Made by a program: the position numbers and the translations under genes. From Pseudomonas azerbaijanoccidentalis (GTDB taxonomy: Bacteria > Pseudomonadota > Gammaproteobacteria > Pseudomonadales > Pseudomonadaceae), in NCBI RefSeq assembly GCF_019145495.1, contig NZ_JAHSTU010000008.1, forward strand, positions 1 through 64,000: a stretch of 64,000 nucleotides of DNA, read 5' to 3'. Positions 24,284 to 31,132 of this stretch are shown here, piece after piece. Position 1 is the stretch's first letter. Every line of letters begins with the position of its first letter. The notes under the pieces were generated by a model that searched no databases, had not been told where the DNA came from, and was given only the letters and a program-made list of their open reading frames with translations.

Positions 24284-24294
24284 TTCGCCCTCGC

Positions 24295-24349
24295 CCCGAC
24301 CGAATCCGGTCGGGCACCGCTTTCACCACTCGCCAGCCTTGGCGAGTGG
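24295..24349 (+). terminator. tandem hairpins after ansB
   Basis: CCCGACCG/CGGTCGGG (24295-24302 with 24307-24314) and CCACTCGCCA/TGGCGAGTGG (24326-24335 with 24340-24349) are two perfect stems with 4-base loops directly after the ansB stop. Only short T-tracts follow, so they may end transcription weakly or protect the 3' end. Confidence 0.65.
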
Positions 24350-24465
24350 CTCACGTCTTTCGCCTGACAAAAAAATATCCGTTCGTCCTACACCAAATGG
24401 GACAAACCGCTGTCAGAGGATTTTCTTGAATTTTAAGCAGTTGCGAAATTGCCTACAGTTAAATA

Positions 24466-24481
24466 CTGTATGCACGTACAG
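24466..24481. promoter_or_regulatory. LexA (SOS) box with overlapping promoter
   Basis: CTGTATGCACGTACAG fits the gammaproteobacterial LexA consensus CTGT-N8-ACAG exactly. TTGCGA (24441-24446) and TACTGT (24464-24469), 17 bases apart, make a plausible promoter whose -10 overlaps the box, the usual layout of repressed SOS genes. The start codon of the DUF1654 gene follows 19 bases later. Confidence 0.8.
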
Positions 24482-24499
24482 CTTAATAAGGATAATCCC

Positions 24500-24739
24500 G
24501 TGGACACCACCTCTGCCTCACCTGACTCCTATGTACGCATGGGCACGCGCGTTCAGAAAATCATCAACTCCCCCACCGCTCAAAAAGCCAAGGCTGCGCT
24601 GATCTTCCGTCTTCCGGATGAACCCGTGGATGAGTGGGAGCAATTGCTCGAAGAAATCGATGAAAACGACAACGTCACCCTCGCCTATCGCGATGACGGC
24701 GGTGTGCAGATTTTCTGGGTTGTGCCGAAGGAAGACTGA
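24500..24739 (+). CDS. DUF1654 family protein under a LexA box
   Basis: This is 79 residues. The GTG start at 24500 with AAGGA seven bases upstream gives the family's usual length; an ATG at 24449 would place coding sequence through the promoter. The sequence has the DUF1654 pattern: SYVRMGTRVQKIINSPTAQK, then LIFRLPDEPVDEWEQLLEEI and the closing GGVQIFWVVP. It is a small acidic protein of unknown function found mainly in pseudomonads. The SOS box directly upstream and endonuclease I four bases downstream suggest a role in DNA-damage or phage-related physiology. This is inference from context. Confidence 0.85.
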   Translation: MDTTSASPDSYVRMGTRVQKIINSPTAQKAKAALIFRLPDEPVDEWEQLLEEIDENDNVTLAYRDDGGVQIFWVVPKED

Positions 24740-24743
24740 GTCA

Positions 24744-25433
24744 ATGAGTGTCCGTTGTTTTGCTTTGCTGTTTCTGTTGTTCGCCATGGGCGCCCAGGCC
24801 GATGCGCCACGCACCTTCAACGAAGCCAAGAAAGTCGCCTGGAAGCTGTATGCGCCGCAGTCCACCGAGTTTTATTGCGGCTGCAAATACACGGGCAACC
24901 GCGTGAACCTGGCCGCCTGCGGGTATGTGCCGCGCAAAAACGCCAAGCGGGCGTCGCGTATCGAGTGGGAACACATTGTGCCGGCCTGGCAAATTGGCCA
25001 TCAGCGCCAGTGCTGGCAGGAAGGCGGTCGCAAGAACTGCACACGCTACGACCCCACGTATCAAAAAGCCGAGGCCGACCTGCACAACCTGGTGCCAAGC
25101 ATCGGCGAGGTCAATGGCGACCGCAGCAACTTCAGCTTCGGCTGGCTGCCGGAGCAATCGGGACAATATGGCTCGTGCCTGACCCAGGTTGATTTCAAGG
25201 CGAAGAAGGTCATGCCACGCCCGTCCATTCGCGGGATGATCGCCCGGACTTACTTCTACATGAGCAAGCAGTACGGTTTGCGCCTGTCGAAACAGGATCG
25301 ACAATTGTACGAGGCCTGGGACAAAACCTATCCGGTCCAGGCCTGGGAGCGTCAGCGTAATCAAAGCGTGGCGTGCGTGATGGGGCGCGGCAATGAATTT
25401 GTCGGCCCGGTAAACATGAAAGCCTGCGGTTAA
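24744..25433 (+). CDS. endA: secreted endonuclease I
   Basis: This is 229 residues. The start at 24744 gives a clean signal peptide (MSVRCFALLFLLFAMGAQA). The mature enzyme has the endonuclease I signature: RIEWEHIVPAW with the catalytic His, LHNLVPSIGEVNGDRSNFSFG with the metal-binding Asn, and eight or so cysteines for disulfides (CGCKY, AACGY, QCW, NCTRYD, SCLT, ACVMG, KACG). It cuts double-stranded DNA nonspecifically in the periplasm or outside the cell. It starts four bases after the DUF1654 stop, so both are under the LexA box. A strong terminator follows. Confidence 0.93.
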   Translation: MSVRCFALLFLLFAMGAQADAPRTFNEAKKVAWKLYAPQSTEFYCGCKYTGNRVNLAACGYVPRKNAKRASRIEWEHIVPAWQIGHQRQCWQEGGRKNCTRYDPTYQKAEADLHNLVPSIGEVNGDRSNFSFGWLPEQSGQYGSCLTQVDFKAKKVMPRPSIRGMIARTYFYMSKQYGLRLSKQDRQLYEAWDKTYPVQAWERQRNQSVACVMGRGNEFVGPVNMKACG

Positions 25434-25450
25434 GGGTTTTCCGAACAACA

Positions 25451-25485
25451 AAAAAGGCCTCGGATTCCACATCCGAGGCCTTTTT
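25451..25485. terminator. bidirectional terminator after endA
   Basis: AAAAAGGCCTCGGAT and ATCCGAGGCCTTTTT form a perfect 15-bp stem with a 5-base loop; T-runs on both strands serve endA and the convergent gene ending at 25518. Confidence 0.95.
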
Positions 25486-25517
25486 CGTTTCTTGCCGCTG
25501 ACTTTGTTGTAGCGGCG

Positions 25518-25883
25518 TTACTGAACTGCCGGGCGTTCGAGAACCAGCACTTCAATGTTCTGCTTCTTCGCCTTGACCAGCGCGGCGTTCACTTGCGCCT
25601 GCTTGGCATCGGCTTCAGCCTTCGAGCTGTAAGGCCCCATCAGAATCCGGGTCTTGCCATTTTCGCGGATGACGTTGGACATGAAGCTGTGCTCGATCAG
25701 CCAGCCGCTGAGGTCGCTGACCGCTTGCGGCGTCTCGCCTCGCACTTCCAGATCCCACTGTGGCCCAGACACCTGCGTCGGGGCGGCCGCCGCTGTCACC
25801 TGCGGCTTTGGCGCATCGACCTGCTTGCCTTCACCGCATCCCGCCAGCGCCAATACTGCAATCACCAAGACCATTTTGCGCAC
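25518..25883 (-). CDS. lipoprotein with a SPOR domain
   Basis: This is 121 residues from a GTG at 25881-25883 with AGGG upstream. The lipobox LALAGC places the lipid on Cys16. After a Pro/Ala/Gln linker comes a roughly 70-residue SPOR domain (WDLEVRGETPQAVSDLSGWL; ILMGPYSSKAEADAKQ), a fold that binds peptidoglycan stripped of stem peptides, usually at division sites. The protein is probably on the inner face of the outer membrane or anchored in the inner membrane. The partner is unknown. It is monocistronic and convergent with endA. Confidence 0.85.
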   Translation of the reverse strand: MRKMVLVIAVLALAGCGEGKQVDAPKPQVTAAAAPTQVSGPQWDLEVRGETPQAVSDLSGWLIEHSFMSNVIRENGKTRILMGPYSSKAEADAKQAQVNAALVKAKKQNIEVLVLERPAVQ

Positions 25884-26133
25884 TGCGTTTCCCTCTGAAT
25901 GCTGAAAGCACGGATTTTAACACTCATGAATACTTCTCGAGTGCCGCAAAATGGGCTCAAAACAACGAGAATGATGGTTGCGGCCTCTGTATAGTTACAC
26001 CTTGGGAATTAATGCTGCATCTGCGCGTCAGAAAGAGGCACCCAAACCGTGAGACTTCGCACTAATCTATACATACCACCGACCTCTGCACTGTCCGAAT
26101 CAGGTGCCCCAGAAAGCAATCAAGGAGAAGACC

Positions 26134-26328
26134 ATGCTGATACTCACCCGCAAAGTCGGTGAAAGCATAAACATTGGTGACGACATTACGATCACCATCC
26201 TCGGCGTAAGCGGCCAACAAGTCAGAATTGGCATCAACGCCCCGAAAGACGTTGCGGTGCATCGCGAAGAGATTTATCAGCGCATTCAGGCTGGCCTGAC
26301 CGCTCCGGACAAACCGCAGACTCCCTGA
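26134..26328 (+). CDS. rsmE: CsrA-family RNA-binding regulator RsmE
   Basis: This is 64 residues. MLILTRKVGESINIGDDITI and VSGQQVRIGINAPKDVAVHR identify a CsrA/RsmA protein; the N-terminal strand residues and Arg44 region that contact GGA are intact. The longer tail (QAGLTAPDKPQTP) and GESINIGDDI wording fit RsmE rather than RsmA of the fluorescens group. It binds GGA in leaders of target mRNAs and blocks translation; small RNAs of the Gac system relieve it. Its own ribosome-binding site AAGGAGAAG contains a GGA, compatible with autoregulation. A hairpin follows at 26345-26382. Confidence 0.95.
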   Translation: MLILTRKVGESINIGDDITITILGVSGQQVRIGINAPKDVAVHREEIYQRIQAGLTAPDKPQTP

Positions 26329-26344
26329 ATCCTGCTGCAGTCAG

Positions 26345-26382
26345 TAGCCAGCCCGTTCACTCCCCGGAACGACGGCTGGCTA
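26345..26382 (+). terminator. hairpin after rsmE
   Basis: TAGCCAGCC and GGCTGGCTA make a perfect 9-bp stem, extended inside by GTTC/GAAC. There is no T-run afterwards, so it may be a 3' stabiliser or a weak terminator. Confidence 0.6.
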
Positions 26383-26443
26383 AAGATTCTCGCACCGCAC
26401 CGCCGTTCGCTCACCCGTCTCTACACTTCTTGAAGTGCACTCG

Positions 26444-26899
26444 CTATCCAAACGTCACGCCACGCGCCATGCCAGTGGCCGCGATGACCATCAGCAGCAT
26501 CAACAACCCTTCAACATGACTGATGCGTGCAAACAGCTTCGCTCGCCCTGTGTCGATAGCCGTGCCGCGTGCGAGCGCTATCCGCCATTTGATCAGCGTC
26601 ACCATGGGCGCCACTTCCAGTAGCAGAATCAGCACAAACAGCGTCATCTTCAAATGGAACAACGGCTGTTGCAGGTAGTAATCCGTACCCTTTTCAAATC
26701 CGCCAAACGCTCGCATCCCGCCGGTTACCAACAAAATGAGCGCCGAAATCCCCCAAAGGTTATCCGCGATCAACACGCTACGAACTTCGCCCGTGCCAGC
26801 CGCCAAACGTCGAAAGTTAGTACCGCGCACCAATACCGCCCAGAACCCCAGCACAACCACTAGAAGATGAACTGCCGCAAGAAACCAGTGAATCAGCAT
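26444..26899 (-). CDS. DUF2214 inner-membrane protein
   Basis: This is 151 residues with four strongly hydrophobic segments: about 5-25 (AAVHLLVVVLGFWAVLV), 48-66 (LWGISALILLVTGGMRA), 80-100 (FHLKMTLFVLILLLEVAP) and 128-147. WGISALILLVTGGMRAFGG followed by K.tDYYLQQPLFHLKM is the pattern of DUF2214, small membrane proteins of unknown function. CAGGAGTTTCTCG precedes the ATG. It is transcribed alone, convergent with rsmE. Confidence 0.88.
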   Translation of the reverse strand: MLIHWFLAAVHLLVVVLGFWAVLVRGTNFRRLAAGTGEVRSVLIADNLWGISALILLVTGGMRAFGGFEKGTDYYLQQPLFHLKMTLFVLILLLEVAPMVTLIKWRIALARGTAIDTGRAKLFARISHVEGLLMLLMVIAATGMARGVTFG

Positions 26900-26948
26900 C
26901 GAGAAACTCCTGTCAGGACGAGTTGAATCAACCTGTCAGTAGTAGCCC

Positions 26949-27041
26949 ATCAATCAATGGATTGCACTCGCAAAGAGAAAACTGAAAATAGTCGGCGGCA
27001 TCGATCGCCTGGCGAACGGCGAAGTCGAACTGATTGCCTGA
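26949..27041 (+). pseudogene. possible remnant of a small gene
   Basis: A 30-codon open stretch ends in a TGA at 27039-27041 and encodes INQWIALAKRKLKIVGGIDR followed by LANGEVELIA, which reads like the end of a real protein and has GC-rich third positions. It has no start codon: a TAG precedes it in frame. A terminator-like hairpin follows at 27068. I infer the 3' remnant of a decayed gene; chance is not excluded. Confidence 0.25.
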
Positions 27042-27067
27042 ATCAGACTGTAAACACCAAATACGAA

Positions 27068-27091
27068 GAGCCCAGCGCAATGGCTGGGCTC
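27068..27091. terminator. terminator-like hairpin
   Basis: GAGCCCAGC and GCTGGGCTC form a perfect 9-bp stem with a GCAATG loop. It lies just beyond the stop of the small leftward gene at 27095; the minus-strand tail (TTCGTATTT) is only partly T-rich. Confidence 0.6.
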
Positions 27092-27094
27092 TGG

Positions 27095-27289
27095 TCACTT
27101 TCTGTTTTCCATCATTTTATCGGCGAGGGCCTTTGCCCTTTCGATCAACAGATTCTGCCTGTCGTCGTGCGTAGCTCCACCGACAACAGGTGCCGTCAGA
27201 TTGCTCTCGGCAATCAACGCAGCGCAAAAATATTGATCCCAGACAGCCTTGTTTACCGATGACTGCTCGTTCGCTTGGTCGGAGATCAT
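27095..27289 (-). CDS. small hypothetical protein
   Basis: This is 64 residues with an excellent ribosome-binding site (AAAGGAGTCGTCT before the ATG). It is acidic and helical with no signal peptide: NKAVWDQYFCAALIAESNL, then a flexible GGATHDDRQN and a final helix LIERAKALADKMM. I do not recognise the family. It is followed by the hairpin at 27068-27091 and stands at the edge of the gene-poor stretch to its right. Confidence 0.55.
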   Translation of the reverse strand: MISDQANEQSSVNKAVWDQYFCAALIAESNLTAPVVGGATHDDRQNLLIERAKALADKMMENRK

Positions 27290-27807
27290 AGACGACTCCT
27301 TTAGATCAGGTGCAGTGCCGACTCAGGCTTGAGCACTGCTTTACAGGATCCATCTCAGAAGTACATGCGTGGCAATCCAGGGCGAGGCTTCAACCACAGT
27401 CCATTGAAGCAGAAGGCAAATGGACAAATAAGCCGCAAAAAACCGCATCATCGTTCGCCTCCCCATCCATCATCTCCTGCCTCATGACCCAGAACAGTCG
27501 CCTGAGCCAACTGTTCTGGTTGGATTTGGCTCAGCGGGGATAGTTCAACCTTCAGTGAAAATGATTTGCATTCGGCGTGCAGGCACGCTCGCTGAGACGT
27601 GTTGCTGATCTTGCTGCTGATCTGGCCACTGATCAAAAAGCCCTGACTCAACCTTCTGCCCCTTCACTGAGTGGGCAGCGGGATGACAACTGAACCACCC
27701 CGATGCGGACGTTAGCCAAAAGCCGCTGCAGCCAAGAAGGGTAAGCGATGCTGGCCTGGGGTTTTCACAGATCAGACTTGGTGGAGGGATAGTAGGATCA
27801 GAGCGAG
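27290..27807. other. 518-base gene-poor stretch rich in inverted repeats
   Basis: No open frame here has a credible start, codon bias or family. The stretch holds several short dyads: GCAGTG/CACTGC near 27312-27338, the interleaved pair at 27489-27534, GCGTGC/GCACGC near 27576-27589, CTGCCC/GGGCAG near 27656-27677, and a near-repeat of CTGATCT around 27604-27623. It may contain a noncoding RNA or a decayed locus. No promoter is convincing. Confidence 0.4.
27489..27534. repeat. two interleaved perfect inverted repeats (pseudoknot-like)
   Basis: CCAGAACAGT (27489-27498) is perfectly complementary to ACTGTTCTGG (27510-27519), and CTGAGCCAA (27502-27510) to TTGGCTCAG (27526-27534). The order arm A, arm B, arm A', arm B' means that the two hairpins cannot both form as simple stem-loops: as RNA they would either alternate or stack as an H-type pseudoknot with a 3-base first loop and a 6-base last loop. 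Confidence 0.7.
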
Positions 27808-28041
27808 TTAGTCGTCTCTATCGTCATCACGATCGCGATTGCGCTCATACCCGTGATCATCGTAGCGACGATCATGTCTGCGGTAGTGCTCTCGATCATC
27901 GTCATGCCCTCGGTCGTAGCCACGATCATGATCATAACCTCGATCACGACCGTACCTATCTCCGTCGTGCCAGTGAGGCCCGCAACCTGCCAGCAGGAGA
28001 GAGCCTGAAATGGCCATGAACATTATTACTACACGCTTCAT
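27808..28041 (-). CDS. lipoprotein with Asp/Arg/His/Tyr-rich repeats
   Basis: This is 77 residues. A lipoprotein signal (MKRVVIMFMAISGSLLLAGC, Cys20) is followed by nothing but charged and aromatic residues in loose repeats of the type DRGYDHDRGYDRGHDDDREH. The segment is surely disordered, with a nearly balanced charge. His and Asp clusters could bind metal ions or cell-wall polymers, but no activity is known to me. TAGGA stands before the ATG with a somewhat long spacing. It is monocistronic. Confidence 0.75.
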   Translation of the reverse strand: MKRVVIMFMAISGSLLLAGCGPHWHDGDRYGRDRGYDHDRGYDRGHDDDREHYRRHDRRYDDHGYERNRDRDDDRDD

Positions 28042-28131
28042 TTGAACGTCCTAAAAGCTAAAGTCCGCGATAAGACCGTGAGTCGGTTCAATGATTCACT
28101 GGTGAGTTACATCAAACCCTAGGGATCAGCC

Positions 28132-28326
28132 ATGCATATGCAGCCATTGCTGCAACAACGCCGGGACGCCCTCGGCGTGCTGTCGATTCGCACCCAGGCC
28201 GCTCGTGAAGACTTCGCCGAAGCCGAACGCACAGTCATCGAAGCGGCCAGGGTCATGAGCATGGAAACCAAACGCGCCCGGCTCATCGCCTGCGAGAACA
28301 ACATCCTGTTCCAGGGGCCTTCGTGA
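28132..28326 (+). CDS. small helical hypothetical protein
   Basis: This is 64 residues; TAGGGA precedes the ATG by six bases. It is basic and all-helical (LLQQRRDALGVLSIRTQAAREDFAEAERTVIEAARVM), with a GC-biased third position that supports coding. It could be a small cytoplasmic or DNA-associated protein. An opposing open frame in the same place shows less convincing composition. No family is recognised. Confidence 0.42.
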   Translation: MHMQPLLQQRRDALGVLSIRTQAAREDFAEAERTVIEAARVMSMETKRARLIACENNILFQGPS

Positions 28327-28467
28327 AGCGCATTACCAACCAGGTGCATCAGCGCCGGCGACAGACATGGCTGGATCTACCGGTCCACGGAGTTCACTCT
28401 GGAGGTAGGCGCCGATTGGCGTTCTGAGGTGGGACGTTCTGCAAAAGTTTTGCAAATCGCAGACGAC

Positions 28468-28495
28468 AAAAAAGGGCTCACCTTTCGGTGAGCCC
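28468..28495 (-). terminator. terminator of tRNA-Val(GAC)
   Basis: GGGCTCACC and GGTGAGCCC form a perfect 9-bp stem with a 4-base loop, followed on the minus strand by six T's. It lies 32 bases past the tRNA 3' end. Confidence 0.92.
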
Positions 28496-28526
28496 CTCTA
28501 GACCGCCCAGCAGAGCGGATTTTGTT

Positions 28527-28603
28527 TGGTAGGCGCGATTGGACTCGAACCAACGACCCCCACCATGTCAAGGTGGTGCTCTAACCAACTGAGCTACGTG
28601 CCT
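28527..28603 (-). tRNA. tRNA-Val(GAC)
   Basis: This is a 77-base cloverleaf with encoded CCA. The anticodon stem is CCACC/GGTGG with loop TTGACAT (anticodon GAC), and the T-loop is GGTTCGAGTCC. The acceptor stem is AGGCACG/CGCGCCT, so position 5-68 is an A-C mismatch while the other six pairs are canonical. It is a single tRNA with its own terminator. Confidence 0.95.
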
Positions 28604-28786
28604 GCTGTGAGGCGGCATTCTACGGAATTCCGGAGGGGTGTCAACACCTTTTTTCGCGCTAACCCTATGAATATGCAAAATATTTAATTTTGCTGCTGCG
28701 AAGAAGATTTTCCGGTGGCTGGCGGTGGTTTTTTAACTCGGGTAGGATCGATGCACTCGTAAAATATATTAAACAGAGGCTGCAGG

Positions 28787-30070
28787 ATGGCGAACACCCC
28801 CTACCCAGAGTCCTACTACGCCGCATCAGCCAATGCGGTTCCGCCGCGTCCGGCGTTGCAGGATGAGGTTGAGACTGATGTCTGTGTAATCGGCGCCGGT
28901 TACACGGGTCTGTCCTCTGCCCTGTTTTTGCTGGAGAACGGTTTCAACGTTACGGTGCTGGAAGCTGCCAAAGTCGGTTTTGGCGCGTCCGGGCGCAACG
29001 GTGGCCAGATCGTTAACAGTTACAGCCGCGATATCGACGTGATCGAGCGCAGTGTCGGCCCCAAGCAAGCGCAGTTGCTGGGGCAGATGGCGTTCGAGGG
29101 TGGGCGGATCATTCGTGAGCGAGTCGCCAAGTACAACATTGAGTGCGAATTGAAGGACGGTGGCGTGTTCGCCGCCCTCACCGCCAAACAGATGGGTCAC
29201 CTCGAGTCCCAGAAGCGCCTGTGGGAACGTTTCGGCCATACGCAGTTGGAGCTGCTGGATCAGCGGCGTATTCGCGAGGTGGTGGCTTGTGATCAGTATG
29301 TCGGCGGCATGCTCGACATGAGCGGTGGCCACATTCATCCGCTGAACCTGGCGCTGGGTGAAGCCGCAGCGGTTGAGTCGTTGGGCGGCATCATCTATGA
29401 GCAGTCACCCGCGGTGCGCATCGAGCGCGGTGCGAGTCCGGTGGTGCACACGCCGCAGGGCAAGGTCCGGGCAAAGTTTATTATCGTGGCGGGCAATGCG
29501 TATCTGGGCAATCTGGTGCCCGAGCTGGCCGCCAAGTCGATGCCTTGCGGCACCCAGGTGATCACCACCGAGCCTTTGGGCGACGAGTTGGCGAAATGCC
29601 TGCTGCCTCAGGATTATTGCGTGGAAGACTGCAACTACTTGCTCGACTACTACCGTCTGACGGGCGACAAACGCCTGATCTTCGGTGGTGGCGTGGTGTA
29701 TGGCGCGCGGGATCCGGCGAACATCGAAGCAATCATTCGACCGAAGATGCTCAAGGCTTTCCCGCAGCTCAAGGATGTGAAGATCGATTACGCCTGGACC
29801 GGTAATTTCCTGCTGACGTTGTCGCGTCTGCCGCAAGTCGGACGACTGGGCGATAACATCTACTACTCCCAGGGATGCAGTGGCCACGGCGTGACTTACA
29901 CGCATCTGGCGGGCAAGGTCCTGGCTGAAGCGTTGCGCGGCCAAGCCGAGCGTTTCGATGCGTTTGCCGACCTGCCCCACTACCCGTTCCCCGGCGGCCA
30001 GTTGCTGCGCACGCCGTTTGCGGCGTTGGGTGCGTGGTATTACGGGTTGCGGGATAAGTTTGGGTACTGA
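28787..30070 (+). CDS. puuB: gamma-glutamylputrescine oxidase-type FAD enzyme
   Basis: This is 427 residues. The N-terminal dinucleotide-binding motif is VIGAGYTGLSSALFLLENGF (35-54), then FGASGRNGGQIVNSYSRDID and, near the C terminus, YSQGCSGHGVTYTHLAGKV. These strings are nearly those of E. coli PuuB throughout, of the DAO/DadA fold. The enzyme oxidises gamma-glutamylputrescine to the aldehyde, with peroxide, in the glutamylated putrescine pathway. No other pathway gene lies next to it, so the substrate could be a related polyamine adduct. Upstream 28604-28786 is AT-rich with a TAAAATATATTAAA stretch likely to hold the promoter. A REP pair follows. Confidence 0.88.
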   Translation: MANTPYPESYYAASANAVPPRPALQDEVETDVCVIGAGYTGLSSALFLLENGFNVTVLEAAKVGFGASGRNGGQIVNSYSRDIDVIERSVGPKQAQLLGQMAFEGGRIIRERVAKYNIECELKDGGVFAALTAKQMGHLESQKRLWERFGHTQLELLDQRRIREVVACDQYVGGMLDMSGGHIHPLNLALGEAAAVESLGGIIYEQSPAVRIERGASPVVHTPQGKVRAKFIIVAGNAYLGNLVPELAAKSMPCGTQVITTEPLGDELAKCLLPQDYCVEDCNYLLDYYRLTGDKRLIFGGGVVYGARDPANIEAIIRPKMLKAFPQLKDVKIDYAWTGNFLLTLSRLPQVGRLGDNIYYSQGCSGHGVTYTHLAGKVLAEALRGQAERFDAFADLPHYPFPGGQLLRTPFAALGAWYYGLRDKFGY

Positions 30071-30079
30071 CCGATAAAA

Positions 30080-30156
30080 CAAAAGATCGCAGCCTTCGGC
30101 AGCGCCTACAGAAATGCGCAATCCGTGTAGGAGCTGCCGAAGGCTGCGATCTTTTG
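30080..30156. repeat. REP inverted pair, family A copy 1
   Basis: Two REP units face each other: the left arm begins CAAAAGATCGCAGCCTTCGG and the right arm is its near-perfect reverse complement, with about 15 bases between them. The same unit recurs at 55737-55818 and 59883-59958. It lies between the convergent ends of puuB and xdhC and probably folds into a long hairpin in both transcripts. REPs of this kind are moved by REP-associated transposases encoded elsewhere. Confidence 0.92.
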
Positions 30157-30159
30157 ATC

Positions 30160-31131
30160 TTAAAGTCGATCCCGTGGGATACCGCTGCGGATCCGCAGAA
30201 TGTCCGCCAGCACCGCCAAGGCAATCTCCGCCGGTGTCTTGCTGCCCAGGTTCAGACCGATCGGCGCATGAATCCGCGCCAGTTCGGCATCGCCCAAACC
30301 ACCGATACGGCGCAAGCGCTCGAAGCGCTTTTGCGAGGTCTGCATGGAGCCCATCACGCCGATGTAGAACGCTTCGGTGCGCACTGCTTCCATCATCGCC
30401 AGATCGTCGATGCGCGGGTCGTGGGTCAGCGCCACCACGGCCGTGTCGCTGTGGCAGCCGCCATCGGCGATGAACACCGACGGCAGTTGGCGACGAATCT
30501 CCACGTTGTCGAGCACGACGCCTTCCAGCACATCGTCCCGTGGATCGCAAAGAATCACCTCGAACCCAAGGCCCACGGCAAACTCCGCGCAGGCTTGCGC
30601 CACGCTGGAATATCCAGCCAACAACAAACGCTGAGCGGCACCGATGCGCAGCCGCACCCGGTCGATTTCGCGCTCGACGCGCACACCCTGCTCGCGGTCA
30701 TCGAGCAGACTGCGCGCACCGCTGACCAGATCGACTTCACGGATCAACCGACGTCGGCCCAACAGCGCCGACTCCAGCGCTCGCAAATGCGCCTGCACGT
30801 CGCAAACCGATTCAAGCTTCTCCACCAGCACATCGAGCACGCCACCACAGGGCAGGCTGACGCGCGAGCGCGGGTCGTCGCCTTCGCCGTAACGCACAAC
30901 GCTGACGGATTCCTCAAACGCGCCTTCGGCGACGCGCTCAAGAAAATCTTCTTCGACACAGCCGCCCGACAGCGAACCGATCCACTGGCCATCGGCGTTC
31001 ACCGCCAACAACGAACCCGGCGCGCGAGGGGCCGAGCCGTAGGTAGCGAGGACCGTGCACAGCCAGACACGCTGGCCAGCCAAGGACCACTCCAACGCCC
31101 GTCGCACTACTTGCAGATCCAGATGCTGCAT
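30160..31131 (-). CDS. XdhC-family molybdenum-cofactor maturation protein
   Basis: This is 323 residues from the ATG at 31131, one base after the cytochrome stop. The N-terminal XdhC domain carries VLATYGSAPRAPGSLLAV and GSLSGGCVEEDFLERV, the latter with the conserved Cys proposed to carry sulfur. The C-terminal Rossmann-type domain contains ALTHDPRIDDLAMMEA and FYIGVMGS. XdhC proteins bind the molybdenum cofactor, help to sulfurate it and insert it into enzymes of the xanthine oxidase family. It would serve the large subunit encoded in the same operon. It is the last gene of a four-gene leftward operon. Confidence 0.9.
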   Translation of the reverse strand: MQHLDLQVVRRALEWSLAGQRVWLCTVLATYGSAPRAPGSLLAVNADGQWIGSLSGGCVEEDFLERVAEGAFEESVSVVRYGEGDDPRSRVSLPCGGVLDVLVEKLESVCDVQAHLRALESALLGRRRLIREVDLVSGARSLLDDREQGVRVEREIDRVRLRIGAAQRLLLAGYSSVAQACAEFAVGLGFEVILCDPRDDVLEGVVLDNVEIRRQLPSVFIADGGCHSDTAVVALTHDPRIDDLAMMEAVRTEAFYIGVMGSMQTSQKRFERLRRIGGLGDAELARIHAPIGLNLGSKTPAEIALAVLADILRIRSGIPRDRL

Positions 31132-31132
31132 A

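Noticed and set aside
27310..27651. Short open frames on both strands in the gene-poor stretch
   Set aside because: No start signals, no codon bias and no protein-like sequence; structured noncoding DNA is the better reading.
28119..28349. Leftward 76-codon frame overlapping the gene at 28132
   Set aside because: Met/Ser/Arg-rich with no ribosome-binding site; the plus-strand frame has better composition and start context.
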